Of a stretch of DNA of 64,000 nucleotides, positions 25,489 to 33,714 are shown in pieces (the stretch's first letter is position 1; each line of letters begins with the position of its first letter). The translations under genes were made by a program, and so were the position numbers. The notes under the pieces are model-generated. The model ran no database searches, was not told the DNA's origin, and saw only the letters and a list, made by a program, of their open reading frames with translations. Source of the stretch: Caenispirillum salinarum AK4 (lineage in GTDB: Bacteria > Pseudomonadota > Alphaproteobacteria > Rhodospirillales > Rhodospirillaceae); assembly GCF_000315795.1 (NCBI RefSeq), contig NZ_ANHY01000011.1, forward strand, positions 1 to 64,000, given 5' to 3'.

Positions 25489-26075
25489 CAGTGTCCCCCG
25501 CAGGGGAGACCGTGGGCCTCCCGGTCGCGCGGGTCGGGCTCCAGCCCCAGGTAGCGCTTGCGGAAGGTGTCCCACATGTGCAGGTGCGACCAGTCGGGCT
25601 CCTTCAGCACGCGATCGTCGGGGCCGAGAAGCGGGTTGGGGAAGAACACCGTCAACTGGTTCTCGCCGCTGCCATTGAACAGCCGAAGCTGCCAGCTGCG
25701 CGGCGTGTCGTCGGAGTTGAGGATGCGGATCATCTCCGCCCGCCGTGTCCGGCGCACCCGCGCCACCTCAGGGTCGGTGGGGTTGCGACGGGTGCCCTTG
25801 TTCTCGCCGATGCAGATGTGGAAGTGCCAGTCGCCGAAGTCGACTGTCAGGTAGCCGTCCAGCAGGCCGACCTTGCGCGGCGCGTTCGGCGCGTGGATTT
25901 CGAAGACCGCGCCCTGGATCAGCGTGCCGAAGGCGATCTGGTCCCACCAGTTTTCGAAGACGTCCTGAAGGAGGGTGAACAGGGTCGTCTCGTCGGTCGG
26001 CAGGGCGACGATTTCCACCCGGCCGACGCCCGGCTCGGTCTGGATGATCGCGGGGGAGTGCGGGATCGTGGTCAT
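25488..26075 (-). CDS. Conserved unknown protein of the cobalamin-uptake operon
   Basis: A 195-residue soluble protein with no signal peptide or membrane helix. I do not recognise a characterised family. It is rich in conserved-looking aromatic and histidine positions: FENWWDQIAFGTLIQGAVFE, DFGDWHFHICIGEN, SHLHMWDTFRKRYLGLEPD and a C-terminal GLPCGGH. The HFH, HLH and CGGH clusters could bind a metal. It lies between btuB and btuF, 13 bases after the receptor's stop and overlapping btuF by one base, so it belongs to the riboswitch-controlled transcript. Corrinoid trafficking or remodelling is a guess from context. Confidence 0.75.
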   Translation of the reverse strand: MTTIPHSPAIIQTEPGVGRVEIVALPTDETTLFTLLQDVFENWWDQIAFGTLIQGAVFEIHAPNAPRKVGLLDGYLTVDFGDWHFHICIGENKGTRRNPTDPEVARVRRTRRAEMIRILNSDDTPRSWQLRLFNGSGENQLTVFFPNPLLGPDDRVLKEPDWSHLHMWDTFRKRYLGLEPDPRDREAHGLPCGGH

Positions 26076-26088
26076 GGCGTGGAGCCTC

Positions 26089-27978
26089 CTAGAACGTGAC
26101 GGTCAGGCCGGCATAGGCGGAGCGGTCGGGCGTGCCGTAGCCGACCTCTTCCTCATAGCTTTGGTCGAACAGGTTCTCGATGCGGCCATGCAGCGAAACC
26201 GTCTCCGTCAGCGCGTAGCGGAGTGCGATGTCGGCAGTCCAGAACTCGTCGCTTTCGGCGCCGCTGAAGCTGTTCTTTGTCTCGTCGCGATATCGCAGGG
26301 ACAGTGTCGCCTGAGCCTCGGACAGGAAACGCCAGGTGATAGCGGCGGTCGCCTGATGCATAGGCACGTTCCGGAGCCGCAGGTCGGTCGTCGCGTCCAC
26401 CGCGTTCTGCCAGGTGTAAGACACTGACGCATCGACGGTGGGACGCGGACGCGCCGTCATGCTCACCTCCAGACCCTGCACGCGGGTCTCGTCGATGTTG
26501 ACGTAGCGCCCGCCGTTGCAGCCGGCCGAGACCGGCGGCGCGTACAGCCAGTCGATCTGATCCTCGGTCGCGCTCTGGAAGTACGTCGCGCTCGCCGTCA
26601 TCACTCCTGACCACAGGTCCTGATCCACACCGACGTCCCAGCCCCTGCTGTTCTCGGGCTGAAGGTCGGCCCGGCCGTAACAGGGGTCGAACCGCTCATA
26701 CAGGCTGGGCGTCTGCCAGGCGGTGCCGTAGCTGGCACGCAGCGTGGTCGCGGTCGGCTCCACGTGATAGGCGGCGGCAAGGCGCCACGTGGCCCCGGAG
26801 CCGAATTCCTCGTGCTCGTCGCCGCGCAACGTGGCCGACAGGTCCAGGCCCTCCATCGGTGTCACGCCAAGCGTGCCGAACAGGCCGGTGCGCCAGAACT
26901 CGCTCTCCATGCGGGGATTGGCGGGGGAGAAACCGGGCGTGAACTGCTCCATCCGCTCGCGCGTCGCGTCGGCGCCGGCCTGAACGGTGACGCGGTCGCT
27001 CGCGCGCCATGTCGCAAGGTAGTCTATGCGGGTCTTGTAGCCGTCATACGTATCGCCGGCCGTGCCCTGCCCCCAGAACTGGCGCGTGATCTTGGTGTCG
27101 GAGATGCCCGCCGTGTGGGTGAGCCGGTCGTTGAGGGTGTCCAGCGTCGCGGACAGGCGCAGGAAGCGCTCCGTCTCGTCGCGATTCCAGTCGTTGTCGG
27201 CGGTAGAGGCGTCGTAGAACACGTCCTCGCGCTGGTAGCGCCCGATAGCCTCCAGCCGCAGGTCCTCCGTCACCTCGAACCCCAGGGTCGCGGCGCCCGA
27301 CCACTGGCGGTAGGGGTCGCCCTCCTCGCCGCCGCGATCCTCGTTGAAGTCGGAATACCCGTCCGACCGCGTGCCGGAGGCCGACAGCCGGAAGTCCACC
27401 GGTCCCTGCACGCCCGAGACGGCGGCGCGGGCGCGGGCGGTGTCATAGCTGCCGTACTCGGCGCTTGCCTCGCCGGAGAGTGCCGCGTCCGGGCGCTTCG
27501 TGATGATGCTGATGACGCCGCCGCCGGTGTCCGGCCCGAAGCGTCCGGGCTGCGGCCCGCGCAGCACCTCGATGCGCGCCACATCGGCCATGTTCAGCTC
27601 GCTGACCGGATACTGGGACTGCGACTGGCTGGTGTCGCTCATCTCGATGCCGTCGATGAAGACCCGGACGTTGCGCGGGCCCAGGCCGCGCAGGACGATG
27701 GCACGGTTGAGGCCAAGCCCGCGCTGGCCTGAGATCGTCACGCCGGGCGAGAGCGTCAGGGCGTCTTCCAGGCGGCGGATCTGGCGATCCTCGATCTCCG
27801 CCCAGGTGATCTCGGTGACGGCGCTGCCGGCGCGCATCTGGGGCACGCCCTCCACAGGCGGCGCGCTAACGACAACGTCCTCCATCACCTGATCGGCGGC
27901 GACGGCGGGTGCGGCGGCGGTGAGACCGGCAAGAGCGAAAAGGCTGGTACGAGACAGGGAAAGAACGCGGTGTGACAT
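26089..27978 (-). CDS. btuB: TonB-dependent cobalamin receptor
   Basis: A 629-residue outer-membrane receptor. The start was set at ATG 27978, which has ggaag 7 bases upstream; ATG 27984 is too close to it. Signal peptide about 1-28, then a TonB-box-like EDVVVSAPP, plug domain about 45-165 (LEDALTLSPGVTISGQRG, RIEVLRGPQPGRFGPDTGGG), then a 22-strand barrel ending in the C-terminal aromatic signature AYAGLTVTF. The upstream cobalamin riboswitch shows the ligand. It heads the operon with btuF, btuC and btuD. Its expected energiser, the tonB gene at the operon's end, is broken. Confidence 0.9.
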   Translation of the reverse strand: MSHRVLSLSRTSLFALAGLTAAAPAVAADQVMEDVVVSAPPVEGVPQMRAGSAVTEITWAEIEDRQIRRLEDALTLSPGVTISGQRGLGLNRAIVLRGLGPRNVRVFIDGIEMSDTSQSQSQYPVSELNMADVARIEVLRGPQPGRFGPDTGGGVISIITKRPDAALSGEASAEYGSYDTARARAAVSGVQGPVDFRLSASGTRSDGYSDFNEDRGGEEGDPYRQWSGAATLGFEVTEDLRLEAIGRYQREDVFYDASTADNDWNRDETERFLRLSATLDTLNDRLTHTAGISDTKITRQFWGQGTAGDTYDGYKTRIDYLATWRASDRVTVQAGADATRERMEQFTPGFSPANPRMESEFWRTGLFGTLGVTPMEGLDLSATLRGDEHEEFGSGATWRLAAAYHVEPTATTLRASYGTAWQTPSLYERFDPCYGRADLQPENSRGWDVGVDQDLWSGVMTASATYFQSATEDQIDWLYAPPVSAGCNGGRYVNIDETRVQGLEVSMTARPRPTVDASVSYTWQNAVDATTDLRLRNVPMHQATAAITWRFLSEAQATLSLRYRDETKNSFSGAESDEFWTADIALRYALTETVSLHGRIENLFDQSYEEEVGYGTPDRSAYAGLTVTF

Positions 27979-28221
27979 GACCATGCTTCCATGGCGGGCG
28001 CGGCCGCCCGAACGCGCGGCGGCCCCGGCCTGGCCGGGTTGACGACGGACGTCGGGCTCATGCCGGCAGACGCTCCGCGCGGGCGGAACGGTGGTCGGCA
28101 TGGCGCATCATGTCGGAAACACGGGGAATCGCGTCCGGCACGCTGCGATGACGTCATGTGCGCGTCACCGCAACGGCTTGTCCGCACCCTCGACACACCC
28201 CGATCGAAGGTATAGTGACGC

Positions 28222-28385
28222 CGTCAACGGCAGGTCTCCTGGCTCACGGGTCGTTGGAGCGCACCGCCTTCCCGACGCTTGCGCGTCAGTGGCATGAGGC
28301 ACGAACCTCGCCGTTCACAGTTGCGGGGACAGCCACGGCTTGAAGGCCCTCTCGGAGTTGGCCTCTTCCGTCGTTCCCTTTTAAT
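28222..28385 (-). ncRNA. Cobalamin (adenosylcobalamin) riboswitch
   Basis: Read on the minus strand, the conserved core is present in order: GCTGTCCCCGCAACTGTGA, then GCCACTG, GGGAAGGCG, and the B12 box GTGAGCCAGGAGACCTGCC (complement of 28229-28247). This is the classic class I layout. It lies in the leader of btuB, about 240 bases before the start codon, and should shut off the uptake operon when cobalamin is plentiful. I could not locate a clear terminator, so control may act by blocking translation. Outer borders are approximate. Confidence 0.93.
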
Positions 28386-28426
28386 CCCCCGATGTCTTCC
28401 ACCGTCGGGGAACCGCTGACGCTTCA

Positions 28427-28455
28427 TCGCTAGCGGGTTCCACTCGCGATGTCAA
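28427..28455 (-). promoter_or_regulatory. Promoter for the riboswitch-btuB transcript
   Basis: On the minus strand a perfect TTGACA (28450-28455) is followed after 17 bases by the weak -10 TAGCGA (28427-28432). Transcription would start near 28420, about 35 bases before the riboswitch core. Position supports it; the -10 is poor. Confidence 0.45.
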
Positions 28456-28594
28456 GCCGCCGCCACGGTCCGCCTTGACCACCATCAAGGGACCGCGGGA
28501 CACACCGTGGCAGGAGGGAGCACGATGGCCGTGGCGTTCGCGGCCGTTGCCGGATGACCCGGAGCAGCTTGAAGAAGAATAGGAGGAGCCTGGC

Positions 28595-28906
28595 ATGATC
28601 TCCATGCGGACCATCGTCGCGCCCACCCTCGTCGCCGCGTCCCTCGCCCTCGCCGCGCCGGCACTGGCACAGGACGATGCAGACTCGTGGCTGCCGACGC
28701 TGATGACCGAGACGCCGCAGGAGGGCTTCGACCTTGCCGTATCCATGGCGCGGAAGGCCGTGAAGACCACGCAGCCCGATGTCGACGCCCTGCACAAGCT
28801 GCGCCCCGCTTACGCGCACGATCCCGGCAGCCTGATCGATGTGTCGGGCGTCGTCGCGGAGTACTTCGCCACTATTGCCGAGGCCAATGACTATTGGCGC
28901 GAGTAA
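28595..28906 (+). CDS. Small secreted protein of unknown function
   Basis: A 103-residue protein with an excellent ribosome site (aggaggag, about 7 bases before ATG 28595) and a clean signal peptide (residues 1-25, ending APALAQ). The mature part of about 78 residues is acidic, predicted helical, and has no cysteine. It includes GFDLAVSMARKAVKTTQPDV and ends EANDYWRE. I do not recognise the family. It is transcribed away from the cobalamin operon and stands alone. The 200 bases that follow (28907-29107) hold no convincing gene. Confidence 0.7.
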   Translation: MISMRTIVAPTLVAASLALAAPALAQDDADSWLPTLMTETPQEGFDLAVSMARKAVKTTQPDVDALHKLRPAYAHDPGSLIDVSGVVAEYFATIAEANDYWRE

Positions 28907-29107
28907 GCCACGCGCGCCCGCCCGTCCGAGGGTGGTCCGTCCAGGGCCGCCCTGGGACGCGGGGAACCGACGCGCCACGCCGCGACGTGATGGTTATGGC
29001 GCATGCGATTGATTTGCTGGAGGACGACGCGGCCGAAGACGTAGCGGCGCCGTTCATGACGGTCGACCCGAAGCGGGACGACCCGTAACGCCCGACGATC
29101 TTCCAGA

Positions 29108-32100
29108 TCAATCCGCCTCGCCGCCGCCTCGCGCATCATCCAGGTGCCCGCCGGGGCTGCCGTGCCCAACCGCTGCGGGAGCACGCCGCGCGTGCCTCAG
29201 GATGACGGCGACCATCTGGTCGACGTCCAGCGGTTTCGCCACGTGATCCTTCATGCCGGCCTGAAGGCAGCGCTCCCGGTCGGCAGGCAGGGCGTTGGCC
29301 GACATGGCGATCACCGGCGGCGTGCCGGCCTCGTCGCGCGCACACAGGCGGCGGGTTGCCTCCAGGCCGTCCATGTTCGGCATCATCATGTCCATTAGGA
29401 CCACGGCGAACGGTGTGCCCTTGGCCTCGGCCTCCTCCACCGCCGCCACCGCCAAAGCGCCGTCCTCCGCCAACGCGACCTCGGCGCCTTCCTGCTCAAG
29501 GATGCCCATGGCGACCTCCTGGTTCAGCGGCGTGTCCTCGGCGACGAGGATGCGCAGCCCGGCCAGACGCTTCGTGTCCGCGCCCGTGCGGTCCCGGGGC
29601 GCAGTCTCCGCCAGTTCGACGGCGTCGATCAAGGCGGCCGTGGTCACCGGCTTGCCGATGACGGCGTCGAACAGCACATGATCCTCGGCATTCAGCCGCA
29701 CGTCGCTGCTGAAGGCCGTCACGGCGACGATGGTGGCGTCGCGGCAGGCGGCCTTCCGCAACGCCCGTGCCGTCGCCAGCCCGTCCATGGGCGCCATGCG
29801 AAGGTCCATCAGCACCAGATCGAAGGGCTGCTGCGCCGCCTCCGCCGCGTCCAGCGCCTGCCGACCGGAGGTGGCCGCCGTGGCGCGCCACCCGGCGCGG
29901 CGGCACATCTCGGTCAGGATTTCCACGGCCAGCGGATTGTCGTCGACGACCAGCACGTGGCGCGCCTCCGCGCTGTGCACGCGCCGCCGCGAGGGGCGGT
30001 GGTCGCGACCGAAGGTCACGGTGAAGGTGAAGGTCGAGCCCTCGCCCTGCGTGCTGGAAACGTCGATGGCACCCCCCATGAGGGTGACGAGCCGGCCGCT
30101 GATGGCAAGGCCCAGCCCCGTGCCGCCGTAGCGGCGCGTCGTCGTCGCGTCGCCCTGCCGGAACGCCTTGAACAGGTTGTCGACCTGCGCGGGCGTCATG
30201 CCGATGCCGGTGTCGCGAACCTCGAACGTCAGCCGGGCCGTGTCCCGCGTGATCTCGTCGGCCCGCACCGACAGCACCACCTCGCCTTCCTCGGTGAACT
30301 TGATGGCGTTGCCGACAAGGTTGATGAGCACCTGTTGCAGCCGCAGGTCGTCGCCGATCAGCGCCTCGGGCACGCCGTCGCCGATGCGGAACAGGACCTC
30401 CAGCTTGCGCTGCTCGGCCGCCGTGCCGACCATGGAGCCCAGGCCGTTGAGCAGGCGGTCCAGGTTGAACGGCGCCGGGTTGATGTCGAGCTTGCCGGCC
30501 TCGACCTTCGAGAAGTCCAGGATGTCGTTGAGGATGCCCAGAAGGGACTCGGCCGACAGTTTGATCTTGGCGATCTGATCGCGCTGCCGGACCTCCAGCC
30601 GCCCCTGTTCCAGCAGGTGCGCCAGCCCCAGGATGGCGGTCATGGGGGTGCGGATCTCGTGGCTCATGTTCGCGAGGAATTCGCTCTTGGCCCGGTTCGC
30701 GGCCTCCGCATCGGTCTTCGCGGCGCGCAGGGCCTCCTCGGCCTTGCGCAATTCGGTGATCTCCATGACCACGGTGCCGGCGGCGGTCACGTCGCCCGTC
30801 TCGTCGGTGACGGGGAACCAGCCGGTCAGCCAGTGGCGGCGCCGGCCGGGATCGGCAGGCAGCTCGCTGCTTATTTCCTCGGCCGCCAAAGCCGTCCGTT
30901 CCGCGAAGACACGATCGACGAGGGCGTTCACGACGGACCCGTCGACGCCCAGGGCCTCGCCGATCGTCCGGCCCAGATGGCCGTCGATGCTCACGCCGTT
31001 TATCTCGGCCAGGCGCTGGTTCACGCGAAGGTAGCGGTGGTCGCGGTCGAAAAAGGCGAAGCCCACCGGGGCGTGTTGCAGCAGGGCCTCCAGCTCCGCG
31101 TCCCGCGCCTTCAGGCGACAGGCCACCGTGTGGAAGGCATCCGCCACCTCCTGGACCTCGCGCGGGGCGCCGGCAGTGTCGAAACGCAGCGGATCGGCGG
31201 CATGGCCGACGGACTCCGCATAAGCCGTCAGCGACCGCGTCCAGCGCAGAACGGAAACGTGCAGCAGCAGCCAAGCGACGCCAAGGGTGACGAGCCCGCC
31301 CAGGGCCACCCACGCCAGCCCGCGCATCGTTCCGGCGAACACCGCGTCGTGAATCGGCGCCATGGGCAGCGAAACGGCGAAGACGGCGCCGCTGCTGCCG
31401 GGCAACGGGCGGAAGTGCCACATGCGGTCTATTCTATCGGCGCTGACCGCCTGCAGCATCCCGTGCCGGCGGTCCAGCATGTCCTGGACGTGCGGAAGAT
31501 CGCCGGTATCCATGCCCACCCATTTTTCCGGGTTGGGCTGGCGGGCGACGATCATTCCCTCGGCATCGAGAACGGCAAGAACCGCGCCCTCCGTCTCGCC
31601 CACGCTCCCCTCGTCCATCGTCAGAAGGTCGTTGTACCAGCCGAGATCGATGCTGACGCCCACCAGCCGCCGAACCTCGCCGTTCTCGACCACCGGCTGG
31701 ACGGCCACCAGAATGTGCGAGCCGGTCACCTTGCCCAGCAGGTAGCCGCTCAGCACGAAGTCCTTGGTGCGCATCGCCTCACGGTAATAGGCCCGGTCGG
31801 ACAGGCTGGGCGGATTTTCCGTGGCGAGCGAGTCACAGAAAACCTGACCATCGGCGTCCGCCACCCAGGCGCCGCTGGCCCACGGGCTCTGGCCGACCAG
31901 GTCCGCCAGAAAGGCATGGCAGGCGGCGGGGTCCTCCCGCGATGCCTCGCTTAGGACGGGGACCTGGGAGGCCACGGAAACCACGGACCGGGCCTGGCTG
32001 ATGACCTGAGTCTGGCGCCACACGCCCTGGTCCACCACCCGGTCCAGCATGGCATGGACGCGGCCTTCCGCCTCCTCCAGCCGATCGGCGAGGTCCACCA

Positions 32101-32188
32101 GGGCCGCCGCGAAGGGGATCGTGAGGGCGACGAGCAGGACGAGCAGGAACCGCACGCTGATGCGGTTGAGGAAGGCCGGGACGGACAT
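29108..32188 (-). CDS. Hybrid sensor histidine kinase (Cache-PAS-HisKA-HATPase-REC-REC)
   Basis: A 1026-residue membrane kinase. Helices at about 12-31 and 288-308 flank a periplasmic double-Cache-like domain (40-275, with DRAYYREAMRTKDFVLSGYL). A HAMP-like linker, a PAS domain (about 362-480), HisKA with [12 protein letters not shown] (His510) and HATPase (GTGLGLAISGRL near 690) follow. Two receiver domains come next, with phosphoacceptors Asp795 and Asp933. No HPt domain is present, so phosphotransfer needs a partner. ATG 32188 lies one base after the stop of the upstream hemerythrin-GGDEF gene (TAGCATG), so both are made from one message and probably signal together. Confidence 0.9.
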   Translation of the reverse strand: MSVPAFLNRISVRFLLVLLVALTIPFAAALVDLADRLEEAEGRVHAMLDRVVDQGVWRQTQVISQARSVVSVASQVPVLSEASREDPAACHAFLADLVGQSPWASGAWVADADGQVFCDSLATENPPSLSDRAYYREAMRTKDFVLSGYLLGKVTGSHILVAVQPVVENGEVRRLVGVSIDLGWYNDLLTMDEGSVGETEGAVLAVLDAEGMIVARQPNPEKWVGMDTGDLPHVQDMLDRRHGMLQAVSADRIDRMWHFRPLPGSSGAVFAVSLPMAPIHDAVFAGTMRGLAWVALGGLVTLGVAWLLLHVSVLRWTRSLTAYAESVGHAADPLRFDTAGAPREVQEVADAFHTVACRLKARDAELEALLQHAPVGFAFFDRDHRYLRVNQRLAEINGVSIDGHLGRTIGEALGVDGSVVNALVDRVFAERTALAAEEISSELPADPGRRRHWLTGWFPVTDETGDVTAAGTVVMEITELRKAEEALRAAKTDAEAANRAKSEFLANMSHEIRTPMTAILGLAHLLEQGRLEVRQRDQIAKIKLSAESLLGILNDILDFSKVEAGKLDINPAPFNLDRLLNGLGSMVGTAAEQRKLEVLFRIGDGVPEALIGDDLRLQQVLINLVGNAIKFTEEGEVVLSVRADEITRDTARLTFEVRDTGIGMTPAQVDNLFKAFRQGDATTTRRYGGTGLGLAISGRLVTLMGGAIDVSSTQGEGSTFTFTVTFGRDHRPSRRRVHSAEARHVLVVDDNPLAVEILTEMCRRAGWRATAATSGRQALDAAEAAQQPFDLVLMDLRMAPMDGLATARALRKAACRDATIVAVTAFSSDVRLNAEDHVLFDAVIGKPVTTAALIDAVELAETAPRDRTGADTKRLAGLRILVAEDTPLNQEVAMGILEQEGAEVALAEDGALAVAAVEEAEAKGTPFAVVLMDMMMPNMDGLEATRRLCARDEAGTPPVIAMSANALPADRERCLQAGMKDHVAKPLDVDQMVAVILRHARRAPAAVGHGSPGGHLDDARGGGEAD

Positions 32189-32189
32189 G

Positions 32190-33566
32190 CTAGCCCTCCG
32201 CCGCCGGAGCGTCGGCCGTGACGCGGGGCCGGCAGTCGGCCCGGACCCGGTTCCGCCCGGCGCGCTTCGCCTGGTACAGGCAGTAGTCGGCGTCACCCAG
32301 AACGGCTTGCGGATCGCCGCTCAGGTCCGGCACCAGGGACGCGGTGCCGAGGCTGATGGTCACGTGATCGGTGGCCTTGGATGCCTCGTGGGGCAGGTTC
32401 AGCGCCTCGACGGCTTCGCGCATCCGCTCGGCGACCTCGGCGCCGCCGTCGGCGGCCGTGTTCGGCAGCAGGCAGACAAATTCCTCGCCGCCGTAGCGCG
32501 CCACGAGATCGCCCGAGCGGTTCACGACCGACGCCAGCGCCTGCGCCACCTTCTGCAGGCACGCGTCGCCCTGCTGATGGCCGTAGGTGTCGTTGTAGCC
32601 CTTGAAGAAGTCGATGTCGGACATGATGACCGTCAGCGGCGTCCGGTCGCGGGCGGCACGGCGCCATTCGCGCTCGAACACCTCGTCGAAGCGGCGGCGA
32701 TTGCCCACGCCGGTGAGGCCGTCGACCAGCGCCACGTCGCGCAGCATGTCCCGCTGGCGCTTGAGGTCCAGGTGGTTGCGCACGCGCGCCTTGACGATGG
32801 GGGCGCTGACCGGCTTGGTCAGGTAGTCGATGGCGCCGACGTCCAGCCCGTGCGCCTCGTCGTCCACCTCGTCCCTGGCGGTGACGAAGATGACCGGCAC
32901 GTCCTTGAGCAGCGGGTCCGCCTTCAGCCTCATGCAGACGTCGAAGCCGTCCATGTCCGGCATCATCACGTCCAGCAGGATCAGGTCGGGCGTATGGGCG
33001 CGGGCCAGCTTCAGCGCATCCGCGCCCGAAGTTCCGACGATCACGTGGTACTCGTGCTGCAGGATCGAGGCCAGAGCCTTCACGTTAGACGGCACGTCGT
33101 CGACGGCAAGGATGGTCGCCCGCCCGTCCTCGGCACGCGCTGTGGCGGGAAGCACCGGCTCGCCGGCGTCCTTGCGGCCGTGCAGGTGCTCGTAGATCAT
33201 CATGTCGTCGCTGCCGATGTGGCGCACCAGCCACTGCGCCAGGTAATCGGTGATCTCGCGCGCCTCGCCGGCCTTCAGGCGCTCCGACAGACGGTTGCGG
33301 AAGGCGGCCGCGTCGATGAGAAGGCGGCGGTGACGCTCGGCGTGGTCGGCCAGCCCCGGCATCCCGATGTTGCGCATGACACGCTCTTCATGCTCGAAGT
33401 GCGCCCGAACGGCCGCCAACAGTTCGTCGAACTCCGCCACGACCTCCTGGGGCGGCAGTGCCTCCATGCGCTGCGTGAACCGGAACATGCCTCGGGCGAG
33501 CGCCTCGTGCTGACGGTCGATCGATGCCACGTCGACGGACTGCTTTTCCACCCATTCAAGGAGCAT
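32190..33566 (-). CDS. Hemerythrin-receiver-GGDEF diguanylate cyclase
   Basis: A 458-residue cytoplasmic protein with three parts. Residues 1-130 are a bacteriohemerythrin with the di-iron ligands His20, His56, Glu60, His75/His79, His116 and Asp121. Residues 150-268 are a receiver with Asp199. Residues 280-445 are GGDEF with GGEEF at 359-363 and an RSGD inhibitory I-site at 350-353. It should make c-di-GMP, with input from O2 or redox at the iron centre and from phosphorylation, probably by the kinase encoded one base downstream. ATG 33566 was preferred over the GTG at 33569. The three-part order is uncommon. Confidence 0.88.
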   Translation of the reverse strand: MLLEWVEKQSVDVASIDRQHEALARGMFRFTQRMEALPPQEVVAEFDELLAAVRAHFEHEERVMRNIGMPGLADHAERHRRLLIDAAAFRNRLSERLKAGEAREITDYLAQWLVRHIGSDDMMIYEHLHGRKDAGEPVLPATARAEDGRATILAVDDVPSNVKALASILQHEYHVIVGTSGADALKLARAHTPDLILLDVMMPDMDGFDVCMRLKADPLLKDVPVIFVTARDEVDDEAHGLDVGAIDYLTKPVSAPIVKARVRNHLDLKRQRDMLRDVALVDGLTGVGNRRRFDEVFEREWRRAARDRTPLTVIMSDIDFFKGYNDTYGHQQGDACLQKVAQALASVVNRSGDLVARYGGEEFVCLLPNTAADGGAEVAERMREAVEALNLPHEASKATDHVTISLGTASLVPDLSGDPQAVLGDADYCLYQAKRAGRNRVRADCRPRVTADAPAAEG

Positions 33567-33714
33567 CACGGATTCCCCACTGCGGCCCCGACCCGGGCGA
33601 CGGGCGAGGCAGAACTTTTGGTTACGATCGTACGTCCTTATAGGAGGCGCATATTGGAATTTCGTTAAAACCTACATTATCGTATAGTCGCTTTCTACGC
33701 CTTTTGGATGAGCG
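33567..33714. promoter_or_regulatory. Divergent promoter region between two kinase operons
   Basis: A 148-base gap whose right half (about 33615-33700) is strikingly AT-rich for this genome and includes the palindrome TACGATCGTA (33623-33632). It must hold promoters for both directions. A rightward TTGGAA-18-TATCGT pair and a TTCGTT-16-TATAGT pair are possible, neither strong. Confidence 0.4.

Noticed and set aside
8106-28101. Idea that the B12 uptake operon serves a B12-dependent ornithine aminomutase feeding Ord/OrtAB
   Set aside because: No oraS/oraE gene in the window and the two operons have separate control; only proximity supports it.
28894-29088. Small frame after the secreted protein gene, ending AHAIDLLEDD...KRDDP
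   Set aside because: No Shine-Dalgarno at any of its starts, overlaps the end of the preceding gene, and no known relatives.
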